This document shows positions 1 through 9,100 of a stretch of 25,688 nt of DNA, in pieces. Positions within the stretch are counted from its first letter, which is position 1. Every line of letters begins with the position of its first letter. The DNA lies in assembly GCA_964350135.1 (NCBI GenBank), contig CAYGJN010000026.1, positions 1 to 25,688 of the forward strand. Direction: 5' to 3'. Both the position numbers and the translations under genes were made by a program. The stretch is from CAYGJN01 sp964350135. GTDB lineage: Bacteria; Bdellovibrionota; Bacteriovoracia; Bacteriovoracales; Bacteriovoracaceae. Below the pieces are notes generated by a model. That model was not told the DNA's origin, did not search any database, and saw only the letters and a program-made list of their open reading frames with translations.

Positions 1-881
1 CATTGGTGGCAGTGGTTAATGCAGGAACTTTTTCTAAGGCCGCAGAAGATCTAAATGTCACTCAATCTGCTATTAGCCAAAGCATTAAAAATCTTGAAAA
101 AAAGGTAGGGGTGAATCTTTTCATGAGAAGTGGGAAAAAGATCCATCTAACAAATGAGGGCAAACAGCTCTTTGACTTGGCCAATAAGTATTTAATGCAA
201 ATGAGCGATGTTTTAAGCGAACTTCAGGAAAGTAAGAATACTATGTCTGGAAAACTTAGAATTGGCACATTGACAGGTGTTGGAAAGTCTTGGCTTTCAA
301 GAAAAGTCATAGATTTTTCTGCAGATCATCCAGATCTTAATGTAGAACTCAAGATGGATTTCCCTGAGGAGTTAGTATCTCAATTTGATTCCTATGAATT
401 AGATGGAATTATTGTCCCAGAATTTTCTTTGCCTAATTCTGGGGAGAAAATGCTTATTGGGACTGAGTACTCAACACTTGTCTTTCCAGCAAAGAGTGAT
501 TTTGGAATTCATCATAATATTAGCTTTGATGAGCTTATTAATCTTCCATTAATCATGTTTGAGTATAACGACACTCTATTCTTGAAATGGTGTCATAAAA
601 TTTTTGGCAAGACTCCTTTAAAAGTAAAAAGAAGGCTGATTATTAATTCTCACGGTAATATGCTTGAAGCAGTGAGCAGGGGGATTGGAATTGCTGTTAT
701 TCCAACACATGTATTATCTCGATCTTTTTATAATGAAAAAGTAAGTACACTCGGTGAAAAGTTTACTGTTTTAAATCAAAAATTTTATTTTGTTTATCAT
801 AATGAATCAAAAGAGCTTTTAAGAATGAAAATGTTCCATAAAAGTCTTACTGAGTCCCTTAAAACGGATCCGCTATATTAA
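1..881 (+). CDS. LysR-family transcriptional regulator, 5' end cut off by the window
   Basis: This is a DNA-binding transcription regulator of the LysR type. The visible 292 residues begin inside the N-terminal winged helix-turn-helix: 'GTFSKAAEDLNVTQSAISQ' followed by 'SIKNLEKKVGVNLFMRSGK' is the classic LysR recognition-helix and wing pattern. Residues from about 75 on form the periplasmic-binding-protein-like effector domain, with 'GKLRIGTLTG' opening it and 'AVSRGIGIAVIP' near the end. Family members usually start with about 10 more residues ahead of 'FVAVVNAGTFS', so the true start lies upstream and the TTG at position 3 is not a start. The stop codon overlaps the next gene's ATG by one base (TAATG), so the two are probably translationally coupled. 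The target and effector cannot be told from this sequence. Confidence 0.93.
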   Translation, partial: LVAVVNAGTFSKAAEDLNVTQSAISQSIKNLEKKVGVNLFMRSGKKIHLTNEGKQLFDLANKYLMQMSDVLSELQESKNTMSGKLRIGTLTGVGKSWLSRKVIDFSADHPDLNVELKMDFPEELVSQFDSYELDGIIVPEFSLPNSGEKMLIGTEYSTLVFPAKSDFGIHHNISFDELINLPLIMFEYNDTLFLKWCHKIFGKTPLKVKRRLIINSHGNMLEAVSRGIGIAVIPTHVLSRSFYNEKVSTLGEKFTVLNQKFYFVYHNESKELLRMKMFHKSLTESLKTDPLY

Positions 882-1843
882 TGAAAGATCAGCTCCCAAA
901 ATCTATTATTAAAATGGCCAATTGGTTTCATCAAAAGAATATTAAAGTTATTCTTATAGGTGGGACGGTCAGAGATTACCTTCTTAATGGTCAAATTAGT
1001 AATGATTTTGATTTTGAAATTCACCCATTAAAAAATAGTGAATTCACTGAAGTATTAGTTGAAAAGATTATTCACTTATATGCACAAGAATTTAAGCTTA
1101 GTTATGAAAAACTGCTCTATGGAGTTTTTAGAGTAGGAGAGTTTGAGCTTGCTATGGCGAGAGTAGAAAAATTTACAGATCTAGATTCACATAAAAACTT
1201 TACGGCAAAATGGGTTGAAAATCTTGATTACACTAAAAGTTTTAGCAGAAGAGATTTAACAATTAATTCAATTGGTTATGATATTTTATTAAGCGAATAT
1301 ATTGACCCTTTTAAAGGCAGACTAGACATAGAGTCTAGGTTATTAAATGCCGTAAATAGAGAAGATTTTGTAAAAGATCCAGTTCGTGGACTTAGGGCCA
1401 TACGTTTTGCTGTGAAATTAGACTTTAAAATTTCTCAGGACCTAGAAGAGAAAATTAGAGAAATAAAACTACAAAATCTTACGGCCTATTATCTTTTATA
1501 CGAATCAAAGAAGTCTAATAACACTTATAGATTTTTTGAACTTTTATTCAAATACTTTAAGGTGGATAATTTAAACGATGAACTTAAAATTATTAACAAA
1601 TTATTTCATAAAATTAAAATTAGCTCTAGTTTTGAAACAGCCTTGATAGTTAATTGTTTAGTATATTGTTCAGAGTTAGATCAAGAAAGACTTATAAGTT
1701 ATTTTCAATGGAAGAAAAAGGCAGTGAAATGGATAAAAGGGATTTTGAATAATCCTAGTCTTGGTAGTGATTTTAATGAAAAATGTGAAATATACAAAAT
1801 CTCTCCTAGTACATTTAGAGAAGTTTTAGATGAGCAAAGTTAG
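881..1843 (+). CDS. tRNA nucleotidyltransferase / poly(A) polymerase family protein
   Basis: This is a class II nucleotidyltransferase of the CCA-adding/poly(A) polymerase family, which adds nucleotides to RNA 3' ends in the cytoplasm. Motifs seen are the 'GGTVRD' head-domain signature at residues 27-32, the metal-binding acidic pair in 'NDFDFE' at 41-46, 'SRRDLTINSIGYD' at about 122-134 and 'DPVRGLRAIRFAVKLDF' at about 162-178. At 320 residues it is shorter than HD-domain CCA enzymes (400 or more), and no HD motif is visible in the divergent C-terminal third. Whether it adds CCA, only CC or A, or makes poly(A) tails cannot be read from sequence. It starts on the ATG overlapping the LysR stop by one base and overlaps the next gene by 14 bases, so the three genes look like one transcript. 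Confidence 0.85.
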   Translation: MKDQLPKSIIKMANWFHQKNIKVILIGGTVRDYLLNGQISNDFDFEIHPLKNSEFTEVLVEKIIHLYAQEFKLSYEKLLYGVFRVGEFELAMARVEKFTDLDSHKNFTAKWVENLDYTKSFSRRDLTINSIGYDILLSEYIDPFKGRLDIESRLLNAVNREDFVKDPVRGLRAIRFAVKLDFKISQDLEEKIREIKLQNLTAYYLLYESKKSNNTYRFFELLFKYFKVDNLNDELKIINKLFHKIKISSSFETALIVNCLVYCSELDQERLISYFQWKKKAVKWIKGILNNPSLGSDFNEKCEIYKISPSTFREVLDEQS

Positions 1844-2345
1844 AGTAAACTCTGCAAAAAATATTTCAAAAGATAATTTGGAAGCTATAAGAAAAATATT
1901 TTTTGAATGCAGTGGCATAAAAAAATTCAACTCTGAAGATGAAAAAGATTTGTTTTTTCAGCGTTGGTGCGGATTATATCTTCAGAAGTATCCAGATACT
2001 TGTTATTACGCCACTAAGAATAATCAGCTTCTAGGTTATATTCTGGGCTGCTTGGATTCTGAGAAGTTCTTACATGAGGTTACTTTGGGGTCATTATTAA
2101 TTTTTAAGGAATATTTTAAAAAATATCCGGCCCATCTCCATATAAATATAGACCCAAAATCCCAAGGCCTTGGGATAGGATCTCTACTTATAAAGCATCT
2201 CATCAATAAAGAAAGCTGCAATTTTTTTATTGTTACAGGCGCAGGGCAATCCAATATAGAGTTTTATAAAAAACTCTCTTTTAAGGTTGCTAAAATTGCA
2301 AATTACAGTGGTTCTGACTGTATTTTTATGACTTTTGACAAGTAA
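1830..2345 (+). CDS. GNAT-family N-acetyltransferase
   Basis: This is a 171-residue acetyl-CoA-dependent acetyltransferase of the GNAT superfamily. The motif A region is clear: 'HLHINIDPKSQGLGIGSLL' gives a beta-strand followed by the Q-G-L-G-I-G pyrophosphate-binding turn and a helix (residues ~107-130). A later 'SNIEFYKKLSFKVAK' matches the usual GNAT C-terminal segment, where an Asn/Tyr-containing helix precedes a final strand. The ATG lies inside the preceding gene (14-base overlap), consistent with translational coupling. The substrate is unknown. No terminator hairpin is obvious in the 66 bases before the next gene. Confidence 0.85.
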   Translation: MSKVRVNSAKNISKDNLEAIRKIFFECSGIKKFNSEDEKDLFFQRWCGLYLQKYPDTCYYATKNNQLLGYILGCLDSEKFLHEVTLGSLLIFKEYFKKYPAHLHINIDPKSQGLGIGSLLIKHLINKESCNFFIVTGAGQSNIEFYKKLSFKVAKIANYSGSDCIFMTFDK

Positions 2346-2411
2346 TCTTAAAACTATTCTAATAATTATTAACTACTATTTGCATGGTGCTCTAATTTTT
2401 AAGGATAGAAA

Positions 2412-3512
2412 ATGCATTTTAAATTAATAATATTCTTTATTTTCTCTTTTCAATTACAGGCCAAGGTATGGATAACTCCAACTTCTCTTGTTGATAAAAA
2501 AAAATTGCCAGTTCTTATGGATGATATGGATTACAAACTTTTGGACCTTGCCATTGATAGACAATTAATGGCCTACAAAAATTTTAAATCTTTTACTCAT
2601 GTTAAGCTTGGTGATTCCTCCTACAAAATCAATGATCTTAAGAGCTCGTTAATTGATTTTAAGTATATAATTAAATCATTTAATGACTGTCTTAAATATA
2701 GTTCAAAAAGAAATTGTCACCTTCGTTCTATAGATAAAATTAAGAAAAATTTTAATTTTTATCAAGCTGAAACTAATGAGAAAACTAAGTTTACAGGTTA
2801 TTACACTCCTGTTTATCACGCCTCTTCTGAGCAATCTGTTGATCTTAGTTATGCTGTTTATAAGAAACCTAAAAAAAATCATACTACTTACTCGAGAGTA
2901 GAAATTGACTTAGATAAGAAATTAAGTGGTCAGAATCTAGAACTTGGTTATATCAAAAGCCCTTTTGATATCTACAAACTTCATGTGGAAGGAGGAGGGA
3001 AATTAATTTTTCCTAATGGTGATACTAAATATATTAGTTATAACGGAACTAACAAACAATCATTTCGCTTTATTTCAGTCTATATGAAAGAACAAGGAAT
3101 GATAGAGGATTTGAAAGTTGTTACCCAAGAGAAATTTTTAAAAGAGAATCCATGGTCATGGAGAGAAATTTACGAATATTGTCCAAGTTATGTGTTTTTT
3201 AAAGAGACTGATCATCCACCTTATGGTGTTGATAATATTATTCTTACAGATGGCAGATCTATGGCCCAGGATAATAGGTATTATAGAGTTAAAGGACTAT
3301 TAGGATTTGTAAATGTCGAAAGCAAAGAAAGTGATTCGATCAAGGTCAATAGATTCTTCCTTGATCAAGACACTGGAGGTGCTATCAAAGGAGTGGCGAG
3401 GGCCGATCTTTATTTAGGTGAAGATAAACAAGCTCAAGAAAACTCTGACAAGCTGACTCATTTTGGTCGGATATACTATTTAGTAGGCAAAAAATACGCT
3501 AAAAAATATTAG
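2412..3512 (+). CDS. mltA: MltA-type membrane-bound lytic murein transglycosylase
   Basis: This enzyme cleaves the MurNAc-GlcNAc bond of peptidoglycan to give 1,6-anhydro ends. It has a Sec signal peptide (MHFKLIIFFIFSFQLQA), then 'FTGYYTPVYHAS' opening the MltA barrel domain and 'LHVEGGGKLIFPNGDT' in its core. The C-terminal 3D domain is also present. Its hallmark 'QDTGGAIKGVARADLYLG' carries the Asp residues, including the one corresponding to the catalytic Asp of E. coli MltA, which has a closely similar motif. The total of 366 residues is normal for the family. No cysteine sits at the signal-peptide cleavage site (LQAK), so unlike E. coli MltA this one is probably soluble in the periplasm rather than a lipoprotein. 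An AAGGA stands 6 bases before the ATG. Confidence 0.93.
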   Translation: MHFKLIIFFIFSFQLQAKVWITPTSLVDKKKLPVLMDDMDYKLLDLAIDRQLMAYKNFKSFTHVKLGDSSYKINDLKSSLIDFKYIIKSFNDCLKYSSKRNCHLRSIDKIKKNFNFYQAETNEKTKFTGYYTPVYHASSEQSVDLSYAVYKKPKKNHTTYSRVEIDLDKKLSGQNLELGYIKSPFDIYKLHVEGGGKLIFPNGDTKYISYNGTNKQSFRFISVYMKEQGMIEDLKVVTQEKFLKENPWSWREIYEYCPSYVFFKETDHPPYGVDNIILTDGRSMAQDNRYYRVKGLLGFVNVESKESDSIKVNRFFLDQDTGGAIKGVARADLYLGEDKQAQENSDKLTHFGRIYYLVGKKYAKKY

Positions 3513-3534
3513 TTTAATTTAGGCCAAGCTTTGT

Positions 3535-3540
3535 TACAAT
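3535..3540 (+). promoter_or_regulatory. Possible -10 box (TACAAT) for the winged-helix gene
   Basis: TACAAT matches the sigma-70 -10 consensus at five of six positions and lies 28 bases before the ATG at 3569. The -35 hexamer 17 bases upstream is poor (TTTAA-like), so this is only a weak call from sequence. Confidence 0.3.
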
Positions 3541-3568
3541 AAGATGGAGCAACCTGAAGGAGTTTTTT

Positions 3569-3985
3569 ATGGTAGACCTTCAGTCCATTTTAGCAAGCCA
3601 TCACTCTCGTGATTTTCACGGTGAAGGTAAAAACGACAAAGAAAGCACTCAAGAAGTCACATTTTCAAGTATTCCAGATATATTCTTTGATGAAATTTTG
3701 GTTAATTATAAACTTAATAGAGTTGAGACACTTCTGTTAATGTTTCTTTATAGACAAGTTTGGTGTAGGCCAAATCTTCATAAAAAATACGGTATTAGCC
3801 CAATGCTTTCTCACACTCAAATGGGCACATTGCTTAATATTACTCTTGATGAGGTTTACCAAGCATTAAGAAAGCTTGAGTCTTTTGGTTTCATAGAGAC
3901 TATCCGATCTGGTCAGTATTTTGTGAGAAGATTTTTTACTGAAGAGTTCGACTATAGGTTTGGCCATTCTTATGAAGATAGCTAA
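3569..3985 (+). CDS. Small winged-helix (helix-turn-helix) protein
   Basis: This is a 138-residue protein, probably a DNA-binding regulator. Residues ~45-125 look like a winged-helix fold similar to the replication-initiator/MarR style. 'NRVETLLLMFLYRQVWCRP' is helix 1, 'LSHTQMGTLLNITLDEVYQA' supplies helices 2-3, and 'LRKLESFGFIETIRSGQYFV' is the recognition-to-wing segment, with the wing hairpin at the end. The first ~30 residues are polar and probably disordered. A good Shine-Dalgarno (AAGGAG) lies 7 bases before the ATG. I do not recognise a named family. It stands alone between mltA and the receiver/PilZ-like gene, in the same direction. Confidence 0.75.
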   Translation: MVDLQSILASHHSRDFHGEGKNDKESTQEVTFSSIPDIFFDEILVNYKLNRVETLLLMFLYRQVWCRPNLHKKYGISPMLSHTQMGTLLNITLDEVYQALRKLESFGFIETIRSGQYFVRRFFTEEFDYRFGHSYEDS

Positions 3986-4034
3986 CAAATATTGGTTATT
4001 TGATAACTAAGGTAGTTTATTTTTTTTACTACGA

Positions 4035-4040
4035 TATAAT
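4035..4040 (+). promoter_or_regulatory. Consensus -10 box (TATAAT) placed for a leaderless mRNA
   Basis: A perfect TATAAT ends six bases before the ATG at 4047. The expected transcription start therefore falls on or next to the A of the start codon. No Shine-Dalgarno is present between the box and the ATG. The -35 region is T-rich and not consensus. Confidence 0.5.
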
Positions 4041-4046
4041 AAGAAT

Positions 4047-5894
4047 ATGGCTGAAGCGATTAAGATCTTATACATAGGTAAGGATGGTTCATTTTGGAGA
4101 GAGCTCCAAAGTAAAACTCGTAATATGTATAGAAAACTTCAGTTTGAGTTTGAGCAAAGATATGGAAATGGACCTGAGGTATATGGAAAAACCTTTATTC
4201 ATATTTGTGAAAATCCTCCTAATGTTATCTATGTAGACTTCGCTGTTGATCCAATAGATTGTCTTTATTTGGCCAAATTAATCCTAAGAGAAAATTCATT
4301 AAAACATATACCAATAGTGGGACTACTTGATTATTTGGCATCTGAGGATCAAGTTTTAAAAAGTATTTTCACAGGCATTCCTTTTGTTCATATTAAAGGA
4401 GGAGACTTTTTTTCCAAAGTCTATGACCCACTTTTCTTAGCAGCTCCAGATGATATTACAGCGCCCAAGTTTGCAACAGCTAAAGCTGAGGAGGCCTTTG
4501 ATATTTATGAGATTTTTAGATTAGGTTACGTCTCAAATGAAAATATTCACTTCGAAGGTGATTCTCATTTTGAAGTTGGAGAATTTGTTCATCTGGATCA
4601 AAAAGTTTTTGATAGTTCTACTTTGCCTTCTAATAGATTTAGAGTAACCCATGTATCCCGTGAAAACCTATACTATGATTATCGGTATGCTTATGAGGCG
4701 GAATTTGTTTTTAAAGACCCAGAAGTTGACGAAGAGGGGAAGGCCAAAGCTGAAAATGCTGAGTTAAAAGCATTAAAAGAAGAGATTTCTGGTCGTATTG
4801 GGGCTTGGGTAAAAGAAAATTCTCAAGGGGAAAACTCTAAAAGTACAAAAGTATTTATTGTTGATCGTAACAATAATATTTATCTTCAAGTGAAAGAAAA
4901 ACTAGAAAAAATGCCTTATAGTTTTAGAACTCAAACTTATATTAAAAATATAGAAGGCGAACTTAGAAAACATATGCCTCATATTATTTGTTATAGAATA
5001 GAAGAGAAATCTGATTATGATAAAAAGCGTGAAGAATACAAGATGGCCCAAGAGGAACTGTTAAAAAACAAAGAAATTACAGCAATTCAAGAACTGCCTG
5101 AGCGTGAGCAATTTAATAGTTTTAAGAATTTGAAGACAATAGTGGAAGTCATAAACTCGATTGACAAGTATGACCCATTTATAGTTATTTTTGGTGAATC
5201 TAGAAGAAACTCAGAAACTTGTAAGCAAGAGTTAGGTTATAAGAAAGTTATTGCACTTAAAAATGAAATAGATTTTAAATTAATAGTTAATTTAGCAGAT
5301 AAGTTTTCATTGAAAGCAAAAGAGCAGGATAATGCTGAATATGTCGAACGGCTTAATATGCTTAAAAAACAAAATTATAATAGATATGCTCGTACGACTA
5401 TTGAAGATCTTAAGCCAAAAAAAGTATTTTTCAAAAAAAGTGATAAGCGATCTTGGATGCTTTTTCATCACAAGGTAATTTTAAAAGAGATTAATGAAGC
5501 CGAAATCTATATTCAATCTGATAGAGAGCTACCTCTGTATACAAGTTTTAAAATTGATGATCCAGTTCACTACTATATTACTATTGTTCCCCATATAAAG
5601 AATAATTTATGGGAAAAAGAACAAGGTGTTTATAGAGGACTTATTCATGTCATTACTGAGACTGAAAAGGCCAAGCTCAGACAACATATCAATACTTATT
5701 TTTTCAAAGAAAAAGATGAAAAAAAGCGAGCTGAGTTAGAAGAGTGGAAAGCAAAAAATGAAGCAGTTGTTGCTGAAAGGGCCTCTCTTGAAAAAGAGCT
5801 AGAAGAAGGACAAGAGCAGGAGAGTGTTGAAAAAAGTGAAGCTAACGACTTTGAACAATTAGACAATGACTCTAATGAGAGTGAAGACTCATAA
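4047..5894 (+). CDS. Multidomain protein with two receiver-like and two PilZ-like segments
   Basis: This is a 615-residue protein without signal peptide or membrane helix. Residues ~5-130 resemble a degenerate response-regulator receiver fold: 'IKILYIGKDG' is a first strand, 'NVIYVDF' has an Asp at about 64 where a phospho-acceptor would sit, and 'IPIVGLLDY' follows. A second such segment begins at ~267 ('KVFIVDRNNNIYLQ'). Segments at ~155-225 ('FEVGEFVHLDQ...RFRVTHVSRENLYYDY') and ~465-545 resemble PilZ-like beta barrels, but the RxxxR and DxSxxG signatures for c-di-GMP binding are not clearly present. The last ~60 residues are charged, coiled-coil and highly acidic. The domain calls are inferred by pattern and the function is unknown; an intracellular signalling or motility-output role is a guess. 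Translation probably starts on a leaderless mRNA. Confidence 0.7.
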   Translation: MAEAIKILYIGKDGSFWRELQSKTRNMYRKLQFEFEQRYGNGPEVYGKTFIHICENPPNVIYVDFAVDPIDCLYLAKLILRENSLKHIPIVGLLDYLASEDQVLKSIFTGIPFVHIKGGDFFSKVYDPLFLAAPDDITAPKFATAKAEEAFDIYEIFRLGYVSNENIHFEGDSHFEVGEFVHLDQKVFDSSTLPSNRFRVTHVSRENLYYDYRYAYEAEFVFKDPEVDEEGKAKAENAELKALKEEISGRIGAWVKENSQGENSKSTKVFIVDRNNNIYLQVKEKLEKMPYSFRTQTYIKNIEGELRKHMPHIICYRIEEKSDYDKKREEYKMAQEELLKNKEITAIQELPEREQFNSFKNLKTIVEVINSIDKYDPFIVIFGESRRNSETCKQELGYKKVIALKNEIDFKLIVNLADKFSLKAKEQDNAEYVERLNMLKKQNYNRYARTTIEDLKPKKVFFKKSDKRSWMLFHHKVILKEINEAEIYIQSDRELPLYTSFKIDDPVHYYITIVPHIKNNLWEKEQGVYRGLIHVITETEKAKLRQHINTYFFKEKDEKKRAELEEWKAKNEAVVAERASLEKELEEGQEQESVEKSEANDFEQLDNDSNESEDS

Positions 5895-5948
5895 AATAAT
5901 ATTTTAAATAGCCCTTTTTTCTAAATGCTCAATTTGATATAGTAGGAT

Positions 5949-6122
5949 ATGTCATTGTTTAAGATTCTCATATTCCTGTTTCTTTTTTATATAACTACTA
6001 AAATTATTAAGACATATATTTTTATAAAAAAGATTAAAACTGCTCATACATTTGAAGATAAACAAAAGAAGTCTACTCGCAGCTCGGATATAGAAGCTGA
6101 ATATAAAGTTTTAAAAGATTAA
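5949..6122 (+). CDS. Small single-helix membrane protein, 57 residues
   Basis: This short open frame runs from ATG to TAA. Residues 2-18 (SLFKILIFLFLFYITTK) form one hydrophobic helix. A basic juxtamembrane stretch (IKTYIFIKKIKTAH) and a polar tail ending 'IEAEYKVLKD' follow. This layout (short helix, Lys/Arg linker, acidic 'DxExxxxxD' end) is common among tiny conserved inner-membrane proteins of many Gram-negatives. I do not recognise a named function. It lies 54 bases after the receiver/PilZ-like gene and could be co-transcribed with it. An AGG is only two bases from the ATG, so initiation may be weak. Its stop overlaps the converging protease gene by four bases. Confidence 0.6.
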   Translation: MSLFKILIFLFLFYITTKIIKTYIFIKKIKTAHTFEDKQKKSTRSSDIEAEYKVLKD

Positions 6123-9100
6123 TTGAGTTCATAGTAAACTAATTCAAGTTTTTTACTCTTGTTACATTGAAAAGCAAGATTAAGCTTATCATTAATCAAT
6201 ACAGGGTTTTTAGGTCTACAACCCGGATCCATTTGTATATTTGTTTCAATATTGATTTTAGAAATACCTCTATCTGTATGTCTTAATACATAAACATTAT
6301 CAGAGCTGATTTGAGTAGAGTCTATATAAAGTGCTGCTGTTTTATTAAATGTAATAGGATAAAAAGTTTCTTTAAACACTTCACCACTTAAAAAACTTGA
6401 TACATGGACATCATAACTGAATATTTGATTCTTATTTTTATGGAAAAACCTTAACTGACTTGTTGTTTGAAATAGATGGATATTTTCAAAATCATTTTTC
6501 CAGCTAGAAATATGAAATAGCAGTTTTTCAGATAAATCTGTTTGTTTTATAAAGGATTCAGATTTTGTATTAAGATTAAAAATTTCCCAAAGATCATTCC
6601 TGTGAGCACCTATAAATATATTATCATCTGTTTTAGTTGTATTTAAATCAATAATTCTATCATACTCATAGCCGGCAAGAGGTGTGCTTCTATCAAGTTT
6701 GGAAATCTTCATACCTGAATTATCAATATTAGAAATCTGAATCCTGTAGTTTTCTTTTAGGAAACCATTTCCAGCTGAAAAGTAAATCCAAGCATTATTA
6801 TTATAGAAATCTTGTTCATTTTGTTTGCCTAAATTGAGCCAGCTTAATTGAGCAGGGAAGTTGATAGATAAAGCCTTTTCCAAATTATTAATATATTTAT
6901 AATCATCAATAATTCGAGTCTGAAGTTTTACTATGCCATTTTTAATAATTGGAAAAAGGTAAAATAAACGAACTCGTGAACTCTTATCTGCTTCAAAAGG
7001 ATCAGGGTTTTCATTGTATTTAGGAATATTACCTTGTGCCATAAAAAATGGCAGTGAAATATTACCTAATTCTTTATGGTTATACTTTATATAAACAGAT
7101 CTATATGTATCTAGGATTTGACCTTCAAAATCAAGTTCCCATTTTGTGTATTGATCAAATAGTTTTGATCCATACTGATCATATAGGTAATGGACAATCT
7201 TTGATTGATTATTGTCCTTTTCAACTACTCTTATCCAATAATCCAAATTACCATCATAATTAATATCATGTTTTTGAATACTTAAAAGTTTTTCAGCTTT
7301 TGGGTAATTAAAGATTAGTGTTGAGTCAATTTTAGCAGAGTTAGTTTTAAGTATAGTAACACTAAGTCCTGTTTTATCATCTTGAGATTCATAATAATAA
7401 TCTGGGTTAGAGGCTGCAAAGATACTTGTATCAATGGTTTTAAGGTTGAGTATCTTATTATCTTTATTATTAATTACAAGAGTTTTCTTATTATCAATTT
7501 CACTAAGACGCCTTGTGAGAAATAATTTTCTTTTATAGGTATGTTTTTTACCTTCATATTCGATAGATAAAGTTAGGTAGAAAGTACTCTCACTCTTTAA
7601 ATCTTTTGCATTTAATTCCAGTTCAAGCTCTTTTTCAGTGTCTTTTGAAATATTACTCAAATAAAATGTAGAGCGTGTAAATACTAGATTTGGGTTACTT
7701 GAATTAATCTTAATGACAGCATTATCAATTTTTTCACCTAAATTGCTTAATTTAATATTAAATAAGGCCTTAAGTCTTTTATCAATTTTTATATTGTTTA
7801 AATTTTTAAGTACCGGATATAAAAATTTTGTCTCTGGGGTAGTTATTGATGCTGTGATATCAACTAGGCCGTTACTTATGTATTTTCTTTTATCAATAAT
7901 ATTTTTACTAGTTGAGTATATTCTACGTTTGATTTCATTGGCAGAGATTGTTGGATCTTTTGATTTTAATAATGCTATTGCAGCACTAATATAAGGTGCG
8001 GCCTGACTTGTTCCACTTTTTAGTTCATATTTTTGAATAGAAAATAATATTGGATCCATGCTTTCTGGAAATGTTGAAAGTATATCTCCGCCTGGTGCAA
8101 GTATATCTACATGTGAACCAAAATTGCTGAAATTAGATATTTTCATATCTAAATCAATTGACCCGACACATATAACTTTCTCATATGCACAAGGGAAAAT
8201 TGGTGAGTCATGGTTATTATTACCAGCAGCAGCAACTACTGTTATGCCATTTCTAATAGCTTCATTAACTGCTTCCCTAAGATGATTCTTATCTAGAATT
8301 TTAGGCCAACCTAAACTAAGATTTATGACATCCACATTTCGTGAAATAGCATAAAGAATACCCTGCGCAATACGGTCACTTAGGCCAAGTGCATTTTCAT
8401 TATCATTACTATTTGAAAGAACTTTTATTGGTAGAATTTTAATTCGGTTAGAAAGTCCTGTTATGCCAAGTTCATTATTTTTAGTTGCAGAAATAATACC
8501 TGCTATATGTGTGCCATGTCCTATATCATCATCTGGTTTATTGTCTCCATCTTTATTTTTCCCAGTAAAGTCCCATCCCAGACAGTCTCCTATATAACCA
8601 TTATTATCTTTATCTTCTTTAGGTCTAAAAGGAATCTTTCCATTATTGCATTCAATATGGTTTTTATAGAGATTCTCTTGCAAGTCTTCATGAGAAATAT
8701 CAATCCCACTGTCTAGTATAGCTATCACTGTATCTTTAATTAAAAAATTATCTATATCATAAGGAATATTAATTATAGCTTTGGGATTGCTTGTAATCGT
8801 AAATGAAGTAATATCATCAAGATCTTTAGAGACAGTATGACCATTATTATCTAAGGCCCATTGATAAGAACTTAATGGGTCATTTGTAATTAATTTATTA
8901 GATGGAGTAAGTGATAATGCTTTAATTTGTATATTATCCTCAATACTAATTATTTCAGGAATGCTCTCTAGTTTTGACTTTTTGTTAGTACTAATAAAAA
9001 GATTTTTGAAATACCCTTTTTGATAAACAGAAAAAGGACGCAAGTTTAAATTATAATTCAATTCTAATGATTTGATTTGAGATTTTTCTAACGACGAATT

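Noticed and set aside
4008..4033. GTAGT/ACTAC hairpin before the receiver/PilZ-like gene as a terminator
   Set aside because: The stem is only five pairs with a long T-rich loop, and nothing T-rich follows it. It more likely belongs to the promoter region.
7048..8716. Plus-strand open frames within the protease gene
   Set aside because: They lie opposite conserved catalytic motifs and have no ribosome binding sites.
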